Source: a virus. From it: 33,363 nt of DNA. Position 1 is the stretch's first letter. Every line of letters begins with the position of its first letter. The stretch spans positions 1-33,363 of IMG/VR virus record IMGVR_UViG_3300018481_000052. One strand, written 5' to 3'. Shown piece by piece: positions 15,396-23,730 of the stretch. The notes under the pieces were generated by a model that worked only from the letters and a program-made list of their open reading frames with translations, was not told the origin of the DNA and searched no databases. The position numbers were made by a program, and so were the translations under genes.

Positions 15396-18300
15396 TGCCC
15401 AGCATCGACGAACGCATTGTCTCGATGGTCTTCGAGAACCAGAAGTTCGAGCAAGCAGTCAAGGTGACGATGGGCACCCTGGGCAAGCTCCAGACCTCCC
15501 TCGGCGATGTGGGCAAGACCAAGGCGTTCACCAATCTCGAGACGGACGCTGCCAAGGTCAAGCTCTCCGGTCCTCAGCGAGCGCTGGACGTGCTCCGCGG
15601 GAAGCTCAGCTTCCGAGAAGCAGTGCCTGGCTTCGCATCCATCGAGAATGCGGCCAACAAGGTTCAGCTCTTCGCGCCCCATAAGGCGCTGGACACCCTC
15701 AAGGGCAAGCTTGGCTTCCCATCGGCTCCGCGGGCATTCGCCGATCTCGAGAACTCGTCGGCCAAGGTCACATTCCAGCCGGTCTCCAACGCGATCGACA
15801 ACATCGGGATCAAGCTGGGTGCGCTGCAGACAGCCGCCACAGTGGCCTTCGGCACCATCGTCTCCAAGGCGACGGTCGCTGGCGGAAATCTGGCCAAGTC
15901 GATCGGTATCGGGCCCATCACCCAGGGGTTCGAGGAGTACTCGACCAATCTGAACTCGATCCAGACGATCCTGGCCAACACCCAGGTATCGGGCGCCAAC
16001 CTGACTGACGTCAACGCGGCGCTGACGGACCTCAACGAGTACTCCGACAAGACGATCTACAACTTCGGTGAGATGGCGCGAGCCATTGGTCTGTTCACCG
16101 CAGCTGGCGTGGATCTGGACACGTCGACCGGATCGATCAAGGGTATCTCGAACCTGGCCGCACTCTCGGGTTCGAACTCGCAGCAGGCTGCCACGGTGAT
16201 GCAGCAGCTGTCGCAGGCCATTTCCTCCGGCAAGGTCGGCCTGCAGGACTGGAACTCGGTGGTCAACGCCGGGATGGGTGGCTCCGCGTTCCAGCGTGCC
16301 CTGGCCACCACAGCCCAGAACATGGGCAAGATCAAGGACGGCGCTCTCGAGCTCAAGGGCCCGATGAAGAACGTCACCATCGATGGTGAGTCCTTCCGCG
16401 AGTCCATCAGTGGTCCCGGCCCGTCCTGGCTGACGTCGGACGTCCTGACATCAACGCTCGAGCAGCTCACGGGCGACATGACGGACGCCGAGCTGCAGGC
16501 CAAGGGCTTCACCGAAGAGCAGATCAAGTCGATCCAGCAGACGGCGAAGTCGGCGCAGAAGGCGGCCACAGAAGTCAAGACGCTCAAGGGCGTCATGGAC
16601 GTGGCCAAGGAGACAATCGGCTCCGGCTGGTCGGCCACCTTCCAGAACATATTTGGCGACTTCGAAGAGGCCAAGAACACCTTCACCGACCTCTCCGAGA
16701 CGATCAACGGCTTCGTCAACAGGAACGCCGATGCTCGTAACAAGGTCCTCAAGGAGTGGAAGAAGCTCGGCGGGCGTACCGACCTGATCGAAGGTATCAA
16801 AGCTGCCTTCGAAGCTCTGGGCGCCGTACTCAAGCCGATCCGTCAGGCGTTCCGGGATATTTTCCCCCGGAAGACCGGCAAGGATCTAGCAGACCTCACC
16901 AAGAGGTTCCGAGACTTCGCCGAAGGTCTCAAGATCGATCCAGACACAGCCGATGCGCTCCGGAGGACATTCGCCGGAGTCTTCGCTGTCCTGCATATCG
17001 TCACGTCGGTCATCGGCAACGTCATCAAGCTCTTTGGTCGCCTGTTCGGAGCCGCGGAGGATGGCGGTGGCAGCTTCCTGAACTTCACCGGCGGTATCGG
17101 TGATTTCCTGGTCGCGATCGACAACGCCCTGACCAAGGGTGGGGCTCTGGAGGCATTCTTCGGAGCTCTCGAAGCCATCATCAAGGTGCCGCTGTCGCTG
17201 GTGCAGGACTTCGGCAAGGCCCTCGGGTCGATGTTCTCCGGCGATGGCGCCGACGATGCCGACAAGACCAAGACCGCTCTGGACAATCTCAGCTCTGCAG
17301 TCGAGCCGCTGAAGAGAGTCCTCGAGCAGCTGGGTGGTGCCTGGGATTACGTGGCGGACAAGATGAAGGCGGTCGGGGACTTCCTGGCTCCCATCATTGA
17401 ATCTGTCCTGGAGGAGCTCAGGGACATTGGCGATATTGTCGCCAAGGAGTTCAAGAAGATCAACTGGGATCAGGCGCTGGAGGCACTGGAGACAGGCCTC
17501 ATCGCTGGCATATTCCTGAAGATCAAGGATCTGTTCACCGGCAACCTGAGCATCGACGTCGGTGGCGGAGCCATCGGGAATCTGTCCAAGGCCATGGAGA
17601 CCTTGACAGACAACCTGAAGGCGATCCAGCGCAACATCCAGGCGAACACCTTGCTGCAGATCGCTACGGCGGTTGTTCTCCTGGCTGGTGGCATCACCGT
17701 CATCTCCAACATCGACGGTGAGAAGCTGCAGAAGGCGATGACGGCCATCGCTGTCGGTCTGGGCGAGCTTCTGGCGGCCATGGCCCTTCTGGGCGCAGCC
17801 TCCAAGGGTCTCCCGATCGTGGGCATGCCGCTCATCGCAGCATCGCTGGTTCTGCTGGCGGGGGCGATCGTCATCCTGGCGGGCGCCATCAAGATCATGT
17901 CCGGTATGGACTGGGAAGAGATGGGCCGCGGCCTGGCGGGCGTGGCTGGTGCACTGATCGTGGTCGGCATCGGTACTCGGGCGATGAACCCGGCTATGAC
18001 GCTGGCGGCGGCAGCCACCCTCATCCCACTGGCCATTGGACTCAATCTCCTCGGCTCGGCCGTGAAGATATTTGCGTCCATGAGCTGGGAGGACATGGCC
18101 AAGGGGATCCTAGGTTTGGCCGGGGCACTCGCTGCCATCGGCCTGGCCCTGACCCTGATGCCAGCCACGGTGACCCTCATCGGTCCCGGGTTGTTCCTGG
18201 TGGCGATCGCACTGACCCTCATCGGTGGTGCGGTCAAGACGTTCGGTGAGATGGATCTGAAGGAGATGGGCCAAGGCATTCTGGGCATTGCAGGCGCCCT

Positions 18301-19936
18301 GGCTGCTATCGGGCTCGCCATATCCTTGATCCCTCCCACCATCGTGGCTCAGGCTGCGGGACTGGTCATTCTCGGCGTTGCCCTGGTGGGCATCGGTGCT
18401 GCAGTGGCTCTGTTCGGCAGCATGGATATTCCGACCCTGGTCAAGGGGATCGCGGCTATCGGAGCCATGCTGGTAGTGATGGCCATCGGTCTCACGGCAA
18501 TGAGCGGAACTCTCCTAGGGTCCGTAGCGTTGCTGGGTGCCGCAGCGGCCTTCGCAGTTCTGGCCCCGGCGTTGTTTGCCATGGGGAACATGAAGTGGTC
18601 AGTCATCCTCAAGGGCCTGGCAGTCATGGCGCTGACGTTGGGCGTCCTGGCGGTGGTCGGTGCCCTAGCGTCAGGCCCCCTCATGTCGCTGGGCATCGCC
18701 ATTGCCGTGCTGGGTGGCGGTCTGTTGGTGGTTGCCACAGCCTTCTTCGTATTCTCCGCCGCCCTGGCCAAGCTGGGTGTGGAGGGTCCGAAGGGGATTG
18801 CGGCACTCACCGCTGCCGTATCTGCATTCATCCTGATCTTGCCCGACTTGATCATCGATTTCGTCAAGGGCATGCTGTCGATCCTCGATGCATTGACCGG
18901 ATTGGCGCCGAAGATCGTGGTGGCGCTGGGCAAGATGCTGGCCATCCTGTTCCAGTTCATCAAGGATCAGTCGCCGAAGTTGGCTCAGGCTGCCATAGCC
19001 TTCTTCAGCGCACTCCTCGATGTGCTGGTCGGGTTGACACCCAAGATCATCGACGCAGCAGGCAAGATCATCACGAGCCTTATTCAGGGGCTCGCCGATA
19101 ATGTCGGCCCGCTGGTCAATGCGGGTGCCAATCTCATTGTCAATTTCCTCACCGGACTTGGCAATGCGATTCCTCGAGTCGTTACCGCGGCTGAGAGGGT
19201 GGCCCGGAAGTTCCTGAATGCTCTGTCCGACGGTCTGGTGGGTCTGATCGACGCAGGTTTCGACGCGCTGATCAGGTTCCTCAACGGGCTGGAGAACGCA
19301 ATCCGTGAGAACGGGCCCCGTCTGCGGGAGGCAGGCTGGGGTGTCGCCGACGCCATCTTGGATGGCATTGTCGATGGTTTCGACGAGCTCGGAGACAAGA
19401 TGCTGGAGGCGGCGGAGAAGCTACTCGGCAAACTCCCCAAGGCCATGCGGAAGGTCCTCGGAATCAAGTCCCCATCGACGGTGGCACACAAGATCGGTAC
19501 ACAGGTGATGCTCGGCTTGGCAAACGGGCTCGACTCACAGGCCCCGGCCGAAGCCATGGCCAGCACTGCGAAATCGGTGGTGGACGCGGCTAAGGACGGG
19601 TTTGGAAAGGTTCCAGATGTCCTGGGAGACGTTGTGCAGACCGACCCGGTTATCACTCCGGTGCTGGATCTGTCCAAGGTCGACAAGGAAGCGCAGAAAC
19701 TGGACAACCTGACCAATGTAGTGCCCATCACTGCAGCGGCTTCGTTCGATTCGGCCTCGGCCATATCTGCGGAGACAGCGGCGGCAGCATTGGCTGCTGC
19801 TGAGGCGGCCCAAGCAGAAGCGGTCGCTCCGATGCAGTTCACGCAGAACAACTACTCGCCCGAGTCTCTTTCTGACGTCGAGATCTATCGACAGACGAAC
19901 AACCAGCTCTCCCTGGCAAAGAGCAAGGCGGGTTAG
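15395..19936 (+). CDS. Tape measure protein
   Basis: A 1513-residue protein, by far the longest in the window, which sets tail length and travels through the tube into the host. ATG 15395 overlaps the previous stop. Residues 45-149 contain three 35-residue repeats. Residues 150-330 resemble the conserved tape-measure domain (NLNSIQTILANTQVSGANL, EYSDKTIYNFGEMARAIGLFTAAGVDL, MQQLSQAISSGKVGLQDWNSVVNAGM). The middle (about 770-1130) is six hydrophobic repeats of about 57 residues able to span membranes. The C-terminus is Ala-rich with a KSPSTVAHKIGTQVMLGLANGL segment. Length predicts a tail of very roughly 220 nm by the usual 1.5 angstrom per residue rule. Confidence 0.93.
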   Translation: MPSIDERIVSMVFENQKFEQAVKVTMGTLGKLQTSLGDVGKTKAFTNLETDAAKVKLSGPQRALDVLRGKLSFREAVPGFASIENAANKVQLFAPHKALDTLKGKLGFPSAPRAFADLENSSAKVTFQPVSNAIDNIGIKLGALQTAATVAFGTIVSKATVAGGNLAKSIGIGPITQGFEEYSTNLNSIQTILANTQVSGANLTDVNAALTDLNEYSDKTIYNFGEMARAIGLFTAAGVDLDTSTGSIKGISNLAALSGSNSQQAATVMQQLSQAISSGKVGLQDWNSVVNAGMGGSAFQRALATTAQNMGKIKDGALELKGPMKNVTIDGESFRESISGPGPSWLTSDVLTSTLEQLTGDMTDAELQAKGFTEEQIKSIQQTAKSAQKAATEVKTLKGVMDVAKETIGSGWSATFQNIFGDFEEAKNTFTDLSETINGFVNRNADARNKVLKEWKKLGGRTDLIEGIKAAFEALGAVLKPIRQAFRDIFPRKTGKDLADLTKRFRDFAEGLKIDPDTADALRRTFAGVFAVLHIVTSVIGNVIKLFGRLFGAAEDGGGSFLNFTGGIGDFLVAIDNALTKGGALEAFFGALEAIIKVPLSLVQDFGKALGSMFSGDGADDADKTKTALDNLSSAVEPLKRVLEQLGGAWDYVADKMKAVGDFLAPIIESVLEELRDIGDIVAKEFKKINWDQALEALETGLIAGIFLKIKDLFTGNLSIDVGGGAIGNLSKAMETLTDNLKAIQRNIQANTLLQIATAVVLLAGGITVISNIDGEKLQKAMTAIAVGLGELLAAMALLGAASKGLPIVGMPLIAASLVLLAGAIVILAGAIKIMSGMDWEEMGRGLAGVAGALIVVGIGTRAMNPAMTLAAAATLIPLAIGLNLLGSAVKIFASMSWEDMAKGILGLAGALAAIGLALTLMPATVTLIGPGLFLVAIALTLIGGAVKTFGEMDLKEMGQGILGIAGALAAIGLAISLIPPTIVAQAAGLVILGVALVGIGAAVALFGSMDIPTLVKGIAAIGAMLVVMAIGLTAMSGTLLGSVALLGAAAAFAVLAPALFAMGNMKWSVILKGLAVMALTLGVLAVVGALASGPLMSLGIAIAVLGGGLLVVATAFFVFSAALAKLGVEGPKGIAALTAAVSAFILILPDLIIDFVKGMLSILDALTGLAPKIVVALGKMLAILFQFIKDQSPKLAQAAIAFFSALLDVLVGLTPKIIDAAGKIITSLIQGLADNVGPLVNAGANLIVNFLTGLGNAIPRVVTAAERVARKFLNALSDGLVGLIDAGFDALIRFLNGLENAIRENGPRLREAGWGVADAILDGIVDGFDELGDKMLEAAEKLLGKLPKAMRKVLGIKSPSTVAHKIGTQVMLGLANGLDSQAPAEAMASTAKSVVDAAKDGFGKVPDVLGDVVQTDPVITPVLDLSKVDKEAQKLDNLTNVVPITAAASFDSASAISAETAAAALAAAEAAQAEAVAPMQFTQNNYSPESLSDVEIYRQTNNQLSLAKSKAG
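15527..15841 (+). repeat. Three 35-codon repeats in the tape measure N-terminus
   Basis: Three consecutive units of exactly 105 bases start at 15527, 15632 and 15737 and each encodes Phe-x-x-(Leu/Ile)-Glu-x-x-x-x-Lys-Val, then Pro-x-x-Ala-(Leu/Ile)-Asp-x-(Leu/Ile). Units 1 and 2 are closest (ALDVLRGKLSF versus ALDTLKGKLGF). Unit 3 has diverged. Tandem gain or loss would change protein length by 35 residues. Confidence 0.75.
17711..18775 (+). repeat. Six hydrophobic repeats of about 57 codons in the tape measure
   Basis: Units begin with a short polar start (IDGEKLQKA, MDWEEMGRG, MSWEDMAKG, MDLKEMGQG, MDIPTLVKG, MKWSVILKG) followed by two strongly hydrophobic helices with a Pro/Gly turn. Spacing between the central starts is 58, 57, 57 and 56 residues. 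The block gives about a dozen potential membrane-spanning segments. Confidence 0.7.
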
Positions 19937-19945
19937 CCGTAGAGA

Positions 19946-19980
19946 GCCCTGCGAAGCCTACCTCCCGGGCTTCGTGGGGC
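19946..19980 (+). terminator. 13-bp hairpin after the tape measure gene
   Basis: Bases 19946-19958 pair with 19968-19980 (11 Watson-Crick and two G-T pairs) around a 9-base loop. It stands in the only sizeable gap inside the tail operon. There is no T-run behind it, so it could be a weak or factor-assisted terminator, an RNA processing site, or a message stabiliser for the tape measure transcript. Confidence 0.5.
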
Positions 19981-20006
19981 CCTCACCCCCCAGAAAGGAG
20001 GTGCGA

Positions 20007-20879
20007 GTGCTCACCAGTATCGACTACGTTGCTCCTCCGGGGGCGACTTGGCCCAACTACAGGTTCTACATGACGCCGCCGGATGCGTTCGAGCCTGTGC
20101 ATATTCGTAACGTCACAGGGCTGGATCCGGTCATCGCCACGGTTAACACTCGTGGCTTCGGAGTGGTGGACGGTGAGTTCTACGTCGGCTCCTCCGTCCC
20201 CAAGCGCAACATCGTCATCACCATGGGTCTCAACACCATCGGTGGAGCAGCCACGGTGTCCGGCGCTCGCGACCTCCTGTACCGATATTTCCTCCCCAAG
20301 TCCCTGGTCAAGTTGCAGTTCAACTTCGACAACCGGGATCCGGTACAGATCGACGGCTACATGGAGAGCCTCACCGGGGATCGCTTCAGTCAGGATCCGG
20401 AGATGCAGCTCTCCGTCATCTGCCCCAAGCCCAACTTCCTCAGCTTCACCGATTACATATTCTTCGGTGAGTCCAGCTCGTCCGATACTCCCAACGAGGA
20501 GGAGATCCTCTACCTCGGTGACGCCGGGGCGGGATTCGTTTTCGAGATGGAGGCCGGATCGTCCGAGGTCTTCTCCGGAGACATCGAGGTGCGCAAGCGC
20601 GTCGGAGAGTCTACCGGCTTCGCTGCCATGAACTTCAACGGCGTCTATATTCCCCAGGATTGGACGCTGGTCATCGACACTCGTCAGGGGCACAAGCGGG
20701 TCGAAGCCGTGCCTCCGCCGGAAGACGATGAGTCGGAGAAGATCAACCAGTTCGCCACCATGGACGACGTGACGTACTGGATGCAGATCTTCGCCGGTAC
20801 GAACAACTTCTCCGTCAAGGCCACCGGCATCTCGCGGGACTGGCGGATCACCTACCGCAATGAGTTCGTGGGGGTGTGA
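20007..20879 (+). CDS. Distal tail (Dit-like) protein
   Basis: A 290-residue minor tail protein directly after the tape measure. I start at GTG 20007, five bases after AAAGGAGGT; an in-frame upstream start would overlap that site. The N-terminal part (YRFYMTPPDAFEPVHIRNVTGLDPVIATVNTRG, GEFYVGSSVPKRNIVITMGLN, ARDLLYRYFLPKSLVKLQFNFDNRDPVQIDGYMESL, PEMQLSVICPKPNF) fits the Dit/siphovirus tail component family that forms the hub ring at the tube end. The second half is a beta domain, likely a galectin-like insertion as in other Dit proteins (inference). Confidence 0.7.
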   Translation: MLTSIDYVAPPGATWPNYRFYMTPPDAFEPVHIRNVTGLDPVIATVNTRGFGVVDGEFYVGSSVPKRNIVITMGLNTIGGAATVSGARDLLYRYFLPKSLVKLQFNFDNRDPVQIDGYMESLTGDRFSQDPEMQLSVICPKPNFLSFTDYIFFGESSSSDTPNEEEILYLGDAGAGFVFEMEAGSSEVFSGDIEVRKRVGESTGFAAMNFNGVYIPQDWTLVIDTRQGHKRVEAVPPPEDDESEKINQFATMDDVTYWMQIFAGTNNFSVKATGISRDWRITYRNEFVGV

Positions 20880-22012
20880 TGGAGCTCTACACCATCGAGT
20901 TCATCCCCGGAGAGGATGTCGACTACCGTCGAGACCAGATCATCGACGAGTACGAATCGCTTATTTGGACCGAGAGGTTCATCGAAGCGGGTGACTTCCA
21001 GCTGGTCATTCCAGCCAGCCACAAGAACGCTGTCCTCACACGCCCCAACAACCTCGTGGGCGTGAACACCTCTCGAGAGATCTGCATCATCACTTCTCGG
21101 GAGATCAAGGACGGGGTCATCACGGCCAAGGGGCCCACCATCGAGAAGTTCTTCGATGAGCGGCCCATTGAGAAGCAGGAGATGGGCGACAACACCGCTG
21201 ATCTCATGCGCAGGATCGTGGAGCAAATGCAGGAGAGGGATGAGGGATATTTCGCCATCCCGGGCCTCCGCATCGGTCTGACAGCCGACACCTACGATCT
21301 GCACCTCGAGCAAATCGAGGCCGGAGGAGTACATAGCACGCTGCTGGGCATTGCGCAAAAGGGCAACGTCGGCATGGCTGTGTACTGGGTAGCAGAAGAA
21401 GACGGACGTCATGAGTTGGCCTTCTCCTCACGGGTAGGAGTGGATCACTCAGACGTCATATTCTTCTCGCCCGACCTGGACAACTACGCCAATGTCTCCG
21501 AGCTGTATTCCGTCGAAGGCTCCAAGAGCGTCATCATCGCGATGCCGCCTGCGGAGCTGGTGAAGGATGGCGAGCTCGCCGAAGGCATGGAGCCGGTCCA
21601 GGTCAGCAACAACGGGTCCTTCGAGACCAACGCGTTCGAGAAGCGCTTCGGGGTCATATCTACGGATGAGATCACCGAGGACATGCTCTCCGGCGCAGAT
21701 GATGAGGAGAAGCGCAACAATCTGCGTGACCTCATGTACGACAAGGCCACCGATGCTCTCATGGCGGCCAAGAAGGACAAGATCACCGACGGGGAAATCA
21801 CTCCGGCGGCGCAGTACAAGTACTACAACGAAAGCAATCCGGATGACGAGTTGACGTATCGCCTGGGTGACACGGTGCGAGTTGCGGGAAACTTCACCGA
21901 TCCTGTCAAGGCGGTCGTCACGGAGTACATCCAGTCGTCTGATGGAACTGGTAGCAGGGCATATCCGACAGTGACCGTGCCCGCAGATGAGATTCCGTCC
22001 GACCCGACGTAG
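20879..22012 (+). CDS. Minor tail protein, ReqiPepy6 Gp37-like
   Basis: A 377-residue protein of the siphovirus ReqiPepy6 Gp37-like family (tail tip, after Dit): YTIEFIPGEDVDY, IWTERFIEAGDFQLVIPASHKNAVLTRPNNLVGVNTSREICIITSREIKDGVITAKGPTIEKFFDERPI, followed by a central domain and a C-terminal RLGDTVRVAGNFTDPVKAVVTEYIQ. It probably makes the tail hub below the tube, equivalent to the gp27/Tal N-terminus. ATG 20879 overlaps the Dit stop (TGATG); GTG 20876 just before is an alternative. Confidence 0.75.
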   Translation: MELYTIEFIPGEDVDYRRDQIIDEYESLIWTERFIEAGDFQLVIPASHKNAVLTRPNNLVGVNTSREICIITSREIKDGVITAKGPTIEKFFDERPIEKQEMGDNTADLMRRIVEQMQERDEGYFAIPGLRIGLTADTYDLHLEQIEAGGVHSTLLGIAQKGNVGMAVYWVAEEDGRHELAFSSRVGVDHSDVIFFSPDLDNYANVSELYSVEGSKSVIIAMPPAELVKDGELAEGMEPVQVSNNGSFETNAFEKRFGVISTDEITEDMLSGADDEEKRNNLRDLMYDKATDALMAAKKDKITDGEITPAAQYKYYNESNPDDELTYRLGDTVRVAGNFTDPVKAVVTEYIQSSDGTGSRAYPTVTVPADEIPSDPT

Positions 22013-22045
22013 TGGGGGATTGAAACGATATAGGGAGACACCAGG

Positions 22046-22270
22046 GTGAACCCTGAGCAGTATGACTCCTGGTCGCGGGTTGTGGCGTTCTCGCTCAAAC
22101 TCATGGGCCTGTTGGGGATCTTGTTCGTCCCCGTATTCTGGGCTGCGACCGGTCGAATCGAGCTCGCGTTCCTTCCTTTCTTCGGCACGCTTGCGGGGGT
22201 GGGTCAGGGACTCGACGTTCTGAAAGAAATCAAGACAAGAGGAGGGGGTAGTGCTGACCGTGAGCCCTAG
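22046..22270 (+). CDS. Two-segment small membrane protein (holin candidate)
   Basis: A 74-residue protein from GTG 22046, with AGGGAG upstream. Two hydrophobic stretches, VVAFSLKLMGLLGILFVPVFWA and LAFLPFFGTLAGVGQGLDVL, are separated by a short polar turn, and the C-terminus is charged. The size and layout suit a class II holin or antiholin. The gene opens a run of six membrane-protein genes that includes the r1t-like holin at 23258. Function not proven. Confidence 0.6.
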   Translation: MNPEQYDSWSRVVAFSLKLMGLLGILFVPVFWAATGRIELAFLPFFGTLAGVGQGLDVLKEIKTRGGGSADREP

Positions 22271-22427
22271 AACCCGACTCATGATCTGTGCCGCGGTCAT
22301 CGTATTGTCCGCGGGCTATGGGGTGCTCATCACCAAGGATCCTGATTTTGCCCAGGCCATCATGCTGGGCTACGTCGGCATCCTCTTGACCATATTTGTC
22401 TTGGTCGAGGTGTGGAGACATGAATGA
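22251..22427 (+). CDS. 58-residue two-segment membrane protein
   Basis: A short ORF read from GTG 22251, with a very strong ribosome site, AGAGGAGGGGG, just upstream. It overlaps its neighbours on both sides (20 and 8 bases). The product, starting MLTVSPRTRLMICAAVIVL, has hydrophobic segments at about 10-27 and 36-54 with Lys-Asp-Pro-Asp between them and a charged end. Such small two-pass proteins are common in actinophage lysis regions. I cannot assign a family. Confidence 0.6.
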   Translation: MLTVSPRTRLMICAAVIVLSAGYGVLITKDPDFAQAIMLGYVGILLTIFVLVEVWRHE

Positions 22428-22887
22428 GGACCCCAACACCGAGGAGAACAGGATCATCGACCGACGTCGGAACGGATACGAAGAGGTCGAGAGAAAGCTC
22501 GATGAGCATGCTGAAGAGATTCGCATGCTGTTCCGCAAGTGGTTCATCATCGGGCTGATCGCGTTCTCCATCATCGCTGTTTCCAGCGGTGTGGCACTGA
22601 TCGGGTACGGATTGGTGCTGCGCTCCCAAGCTGACTTCACCCGCGATATTCAGGAGCAACGCCGTGAAGCCACGTTGGATGCATGCCAAGAGACGAACGA
22701 GCGCAACGAGGCCACAAAGAAGGCGCTCGAAGTTGGTTCCACCGAGGACCAGCGGAATGCGCCGGACGATGCGGCGCGACAGGAGATCCGTCGACGGGTG
22801 GCAGTGACCATCGCACTCATCGATGCTCTGGTACCGCACAAGGACTGTCAGAAGCTCGTCACCGAGCGAGTGCAGGGTAAGCTGTGA
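22420..22887 (+). CDS. Single-pass membrane protein with two external cysteines
   Basis: A 155-residue protein starting at ATG 22420, overlapping the previous gene by 8 bases. A charged N-terminal helix (residues 10-40, probably a coiled coil) is followed by one membrane segment (WFIIGLIAFSIIAVSSGVALIGYGLVL, 41-67) and a helical, charged domain with Cys89 and Cys143. The next gene has the same plan (membrane segment, then Cys about 20 and 70 residues later). The C-terminal domain would face outside, where the cysteines could form a disulfide. A spanin-like or envelope role is possible, but there is no lipobox. Confidence 0.6.
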   Translation: MNEDPNTEENRIIDRRRNGYEEVERKLDEHAEEIRMLFRKWFIIGLIAFSIIAVSSGVALIGYGLVLRSQADFTRDIQEQRREATLDACQETNERNEATKKALEVGSTEDQRNAPDDAARQEIRRRVAVTIALIDALVPHKDCQKLVTERVQGKL

Positions 22888-23261
22888 CTGGTCAAGACAC
22901 AGAAGAGTTCGACCCCCTGGCTCCGGACCGGCCTGAGCGGCGCAAGAGCGATCGCCTTCTCAAAAAGGTAGTTCGACTGGTCATATTCATCGGTCTCATG
23001 CTCATGCTGTTCGTGGGCTACGTACTCCTGCAGTCCTACGAGGGTCGTGTGGCCCTGGTGAATTCACAAAGAGCAGGCTGCGAACGAGGCAAGGAAGACC
23101 GTAAGGTCAACGCCCAAGGTTGGCGCATCGCTGAAGAAGCACGTCGTGCTGAGGGTCAAGAAGTAGTGGCTCTGGCGTACGACAAGATCGCCACCAGCCT
23201 GGAAGAGCGTGCAGCAATCAACTGCACGGAAGCATTTCCGAAAGCGAGCTTCATCCCGTGA
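22884..23261 (+). CDS. Single-pass membrane protein, partner of the preceding gene
   Basis: A 125-residue protein starting at GTG 22884 in the upstream stop (GTGA). An acidic then basic N-terminus (PLAPDRPERRKSDRLLKK) leads into a membrane segment (residues about 29-49, VVRLVIFIGLMLMLFVGYVLL). A soluble helical domain with Cys66 and Cys114 follows. The spacing of membrane segment and cysteines parallels the 155-residue neighbour, so the two may be diverged copies or a complex. Position just before the holin suggests a lysis-related role (inference). Confidence 0.6.
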   Translation: MTGQDTEEFDPLAPDRPERRKSDRLLKKVVRLVIFIGLMLMLFVGYVLLQSYEGRVALVNSQRAGCERGKEDRKVNAQGWRIAEEARRAEGQEVVALAYDKIATSLEERAAINCTEAFPKASFIP

Positions 23262-23596
23262 TCATCACGAACAAGCTGTGGTACGACCGGCTGAAGTTCT
23301 TGGCTCAGGTCGGCTTCCCGGCTGTGGGTACGCTGTACTTCGCCCTGGCCGGGCTGTGGGGACTGCCTGCAGCTGAGCAAGTCGTCGGCACCATCGTGGC
23401 AGTCGACGCATTTCTGGGGGTGATCCTCCAGATCTCGACGGCGCAGTACAACGCCCAGAACCTGGGCGGCAGTATCGACGTGGAGAAGGTCGGAGATCGT
23501 CTAGTCTACACGCTCAACCTGAACGACGATCCCGAACACCTGCAGGACAAGGAGAACGTGTCCTTCAGGGTGAACAAACCAGATCTAGGGGGGTGA
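23258..23596 (+). CDS. Holin, r1t type
   Basis: A 112-residue protein with the r1t-holin pattern: NKLWYDRLKFLAQVGFPAVG, then TLYFALAGLWGLPAAEQVVGTIVAVDAFLGVILQIS, giving two membrane segments joined by a LWGLPAAEQV loop. The polar tail (residues 70-112) is longer than in minimal holins. It would make inner-membrane holes that release the endolysin at the end of infection. GTG 23258 lies within the previous stop (GTGA), closing a translationally coupled run. Confidence 0.8.
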   Translation: MIITNKLWYDRLKFLAQVGFPAVGTLYFALAGLWGLPAAEQVVGTIVAVDAFLGVILQISTAQYNAQNLGGSIDVEKVGDRLVYTLNLNDDPEHLQDKENVSFRVNKPDLGG

Positions 23597-23600
23597 TTTC

Positions 23601-23696
23601 TTGGCCCCTGAGAGAGGTTTCGGACTGATCGTCTGGGCGATCGTCGTCGTCATCCTGGTTGTCCTGGCCGTCTACGTCGTGAAGCAGCTGGCATAG
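23601..23696 (+). CDS. 31-residue membrane peptide
   Basis: A short ORF read from TTG 23601 with TAGGGGGG upstream and only four bases after the holin stop. The product begins MAPERGFGL and then has one hydrophobic segment, IVWAIVVVILVVLAVYVV, ending KQLA. Codon use and tight placement make translation plausible. It could be a regulator of the holin or an independent membrane peptide. A TTG start makes this less certain than its neighbours. Confidence 0.45.
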   Translation: MAPERGFGLIVWAIVVVILVVLAVYVVKQLA

Positions 23697-23699
23697 GGG

Positions 23700-23730
23700 G
23701 GTCGCGAAGGAAACTTCGCGTCTAATGAGA
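23700..23730 (+). promoter_or_regulatory. Cassette promoter-like repeat, copy 1
   Basis: GGTCGCG, 16 bases, TAATGAGA. It has the invariant AC at spacer positions 7-8 and C at position 16. Here the left block lies in a perfect inverted repeat: 23703-23709 pairs with 23714-23720 around a GAAA loop. That is enclosed by GGGGGT 23697-23702 with ACCCCC 23733-23738. The gene at 23750 starts 19 bases downstream of the element, after AAAGGAG. Confidence 0.6.

Noticed and set aside
22029-22038. TATAGGGAGA, identical to the start-site half of T7 promoters
   Set aside because: The upstream recognition half (CGACTCAC) is not present, no T7-type polymerase is visible, and the sequence sits where a ribosome site for the GTG at 22046 is expected.
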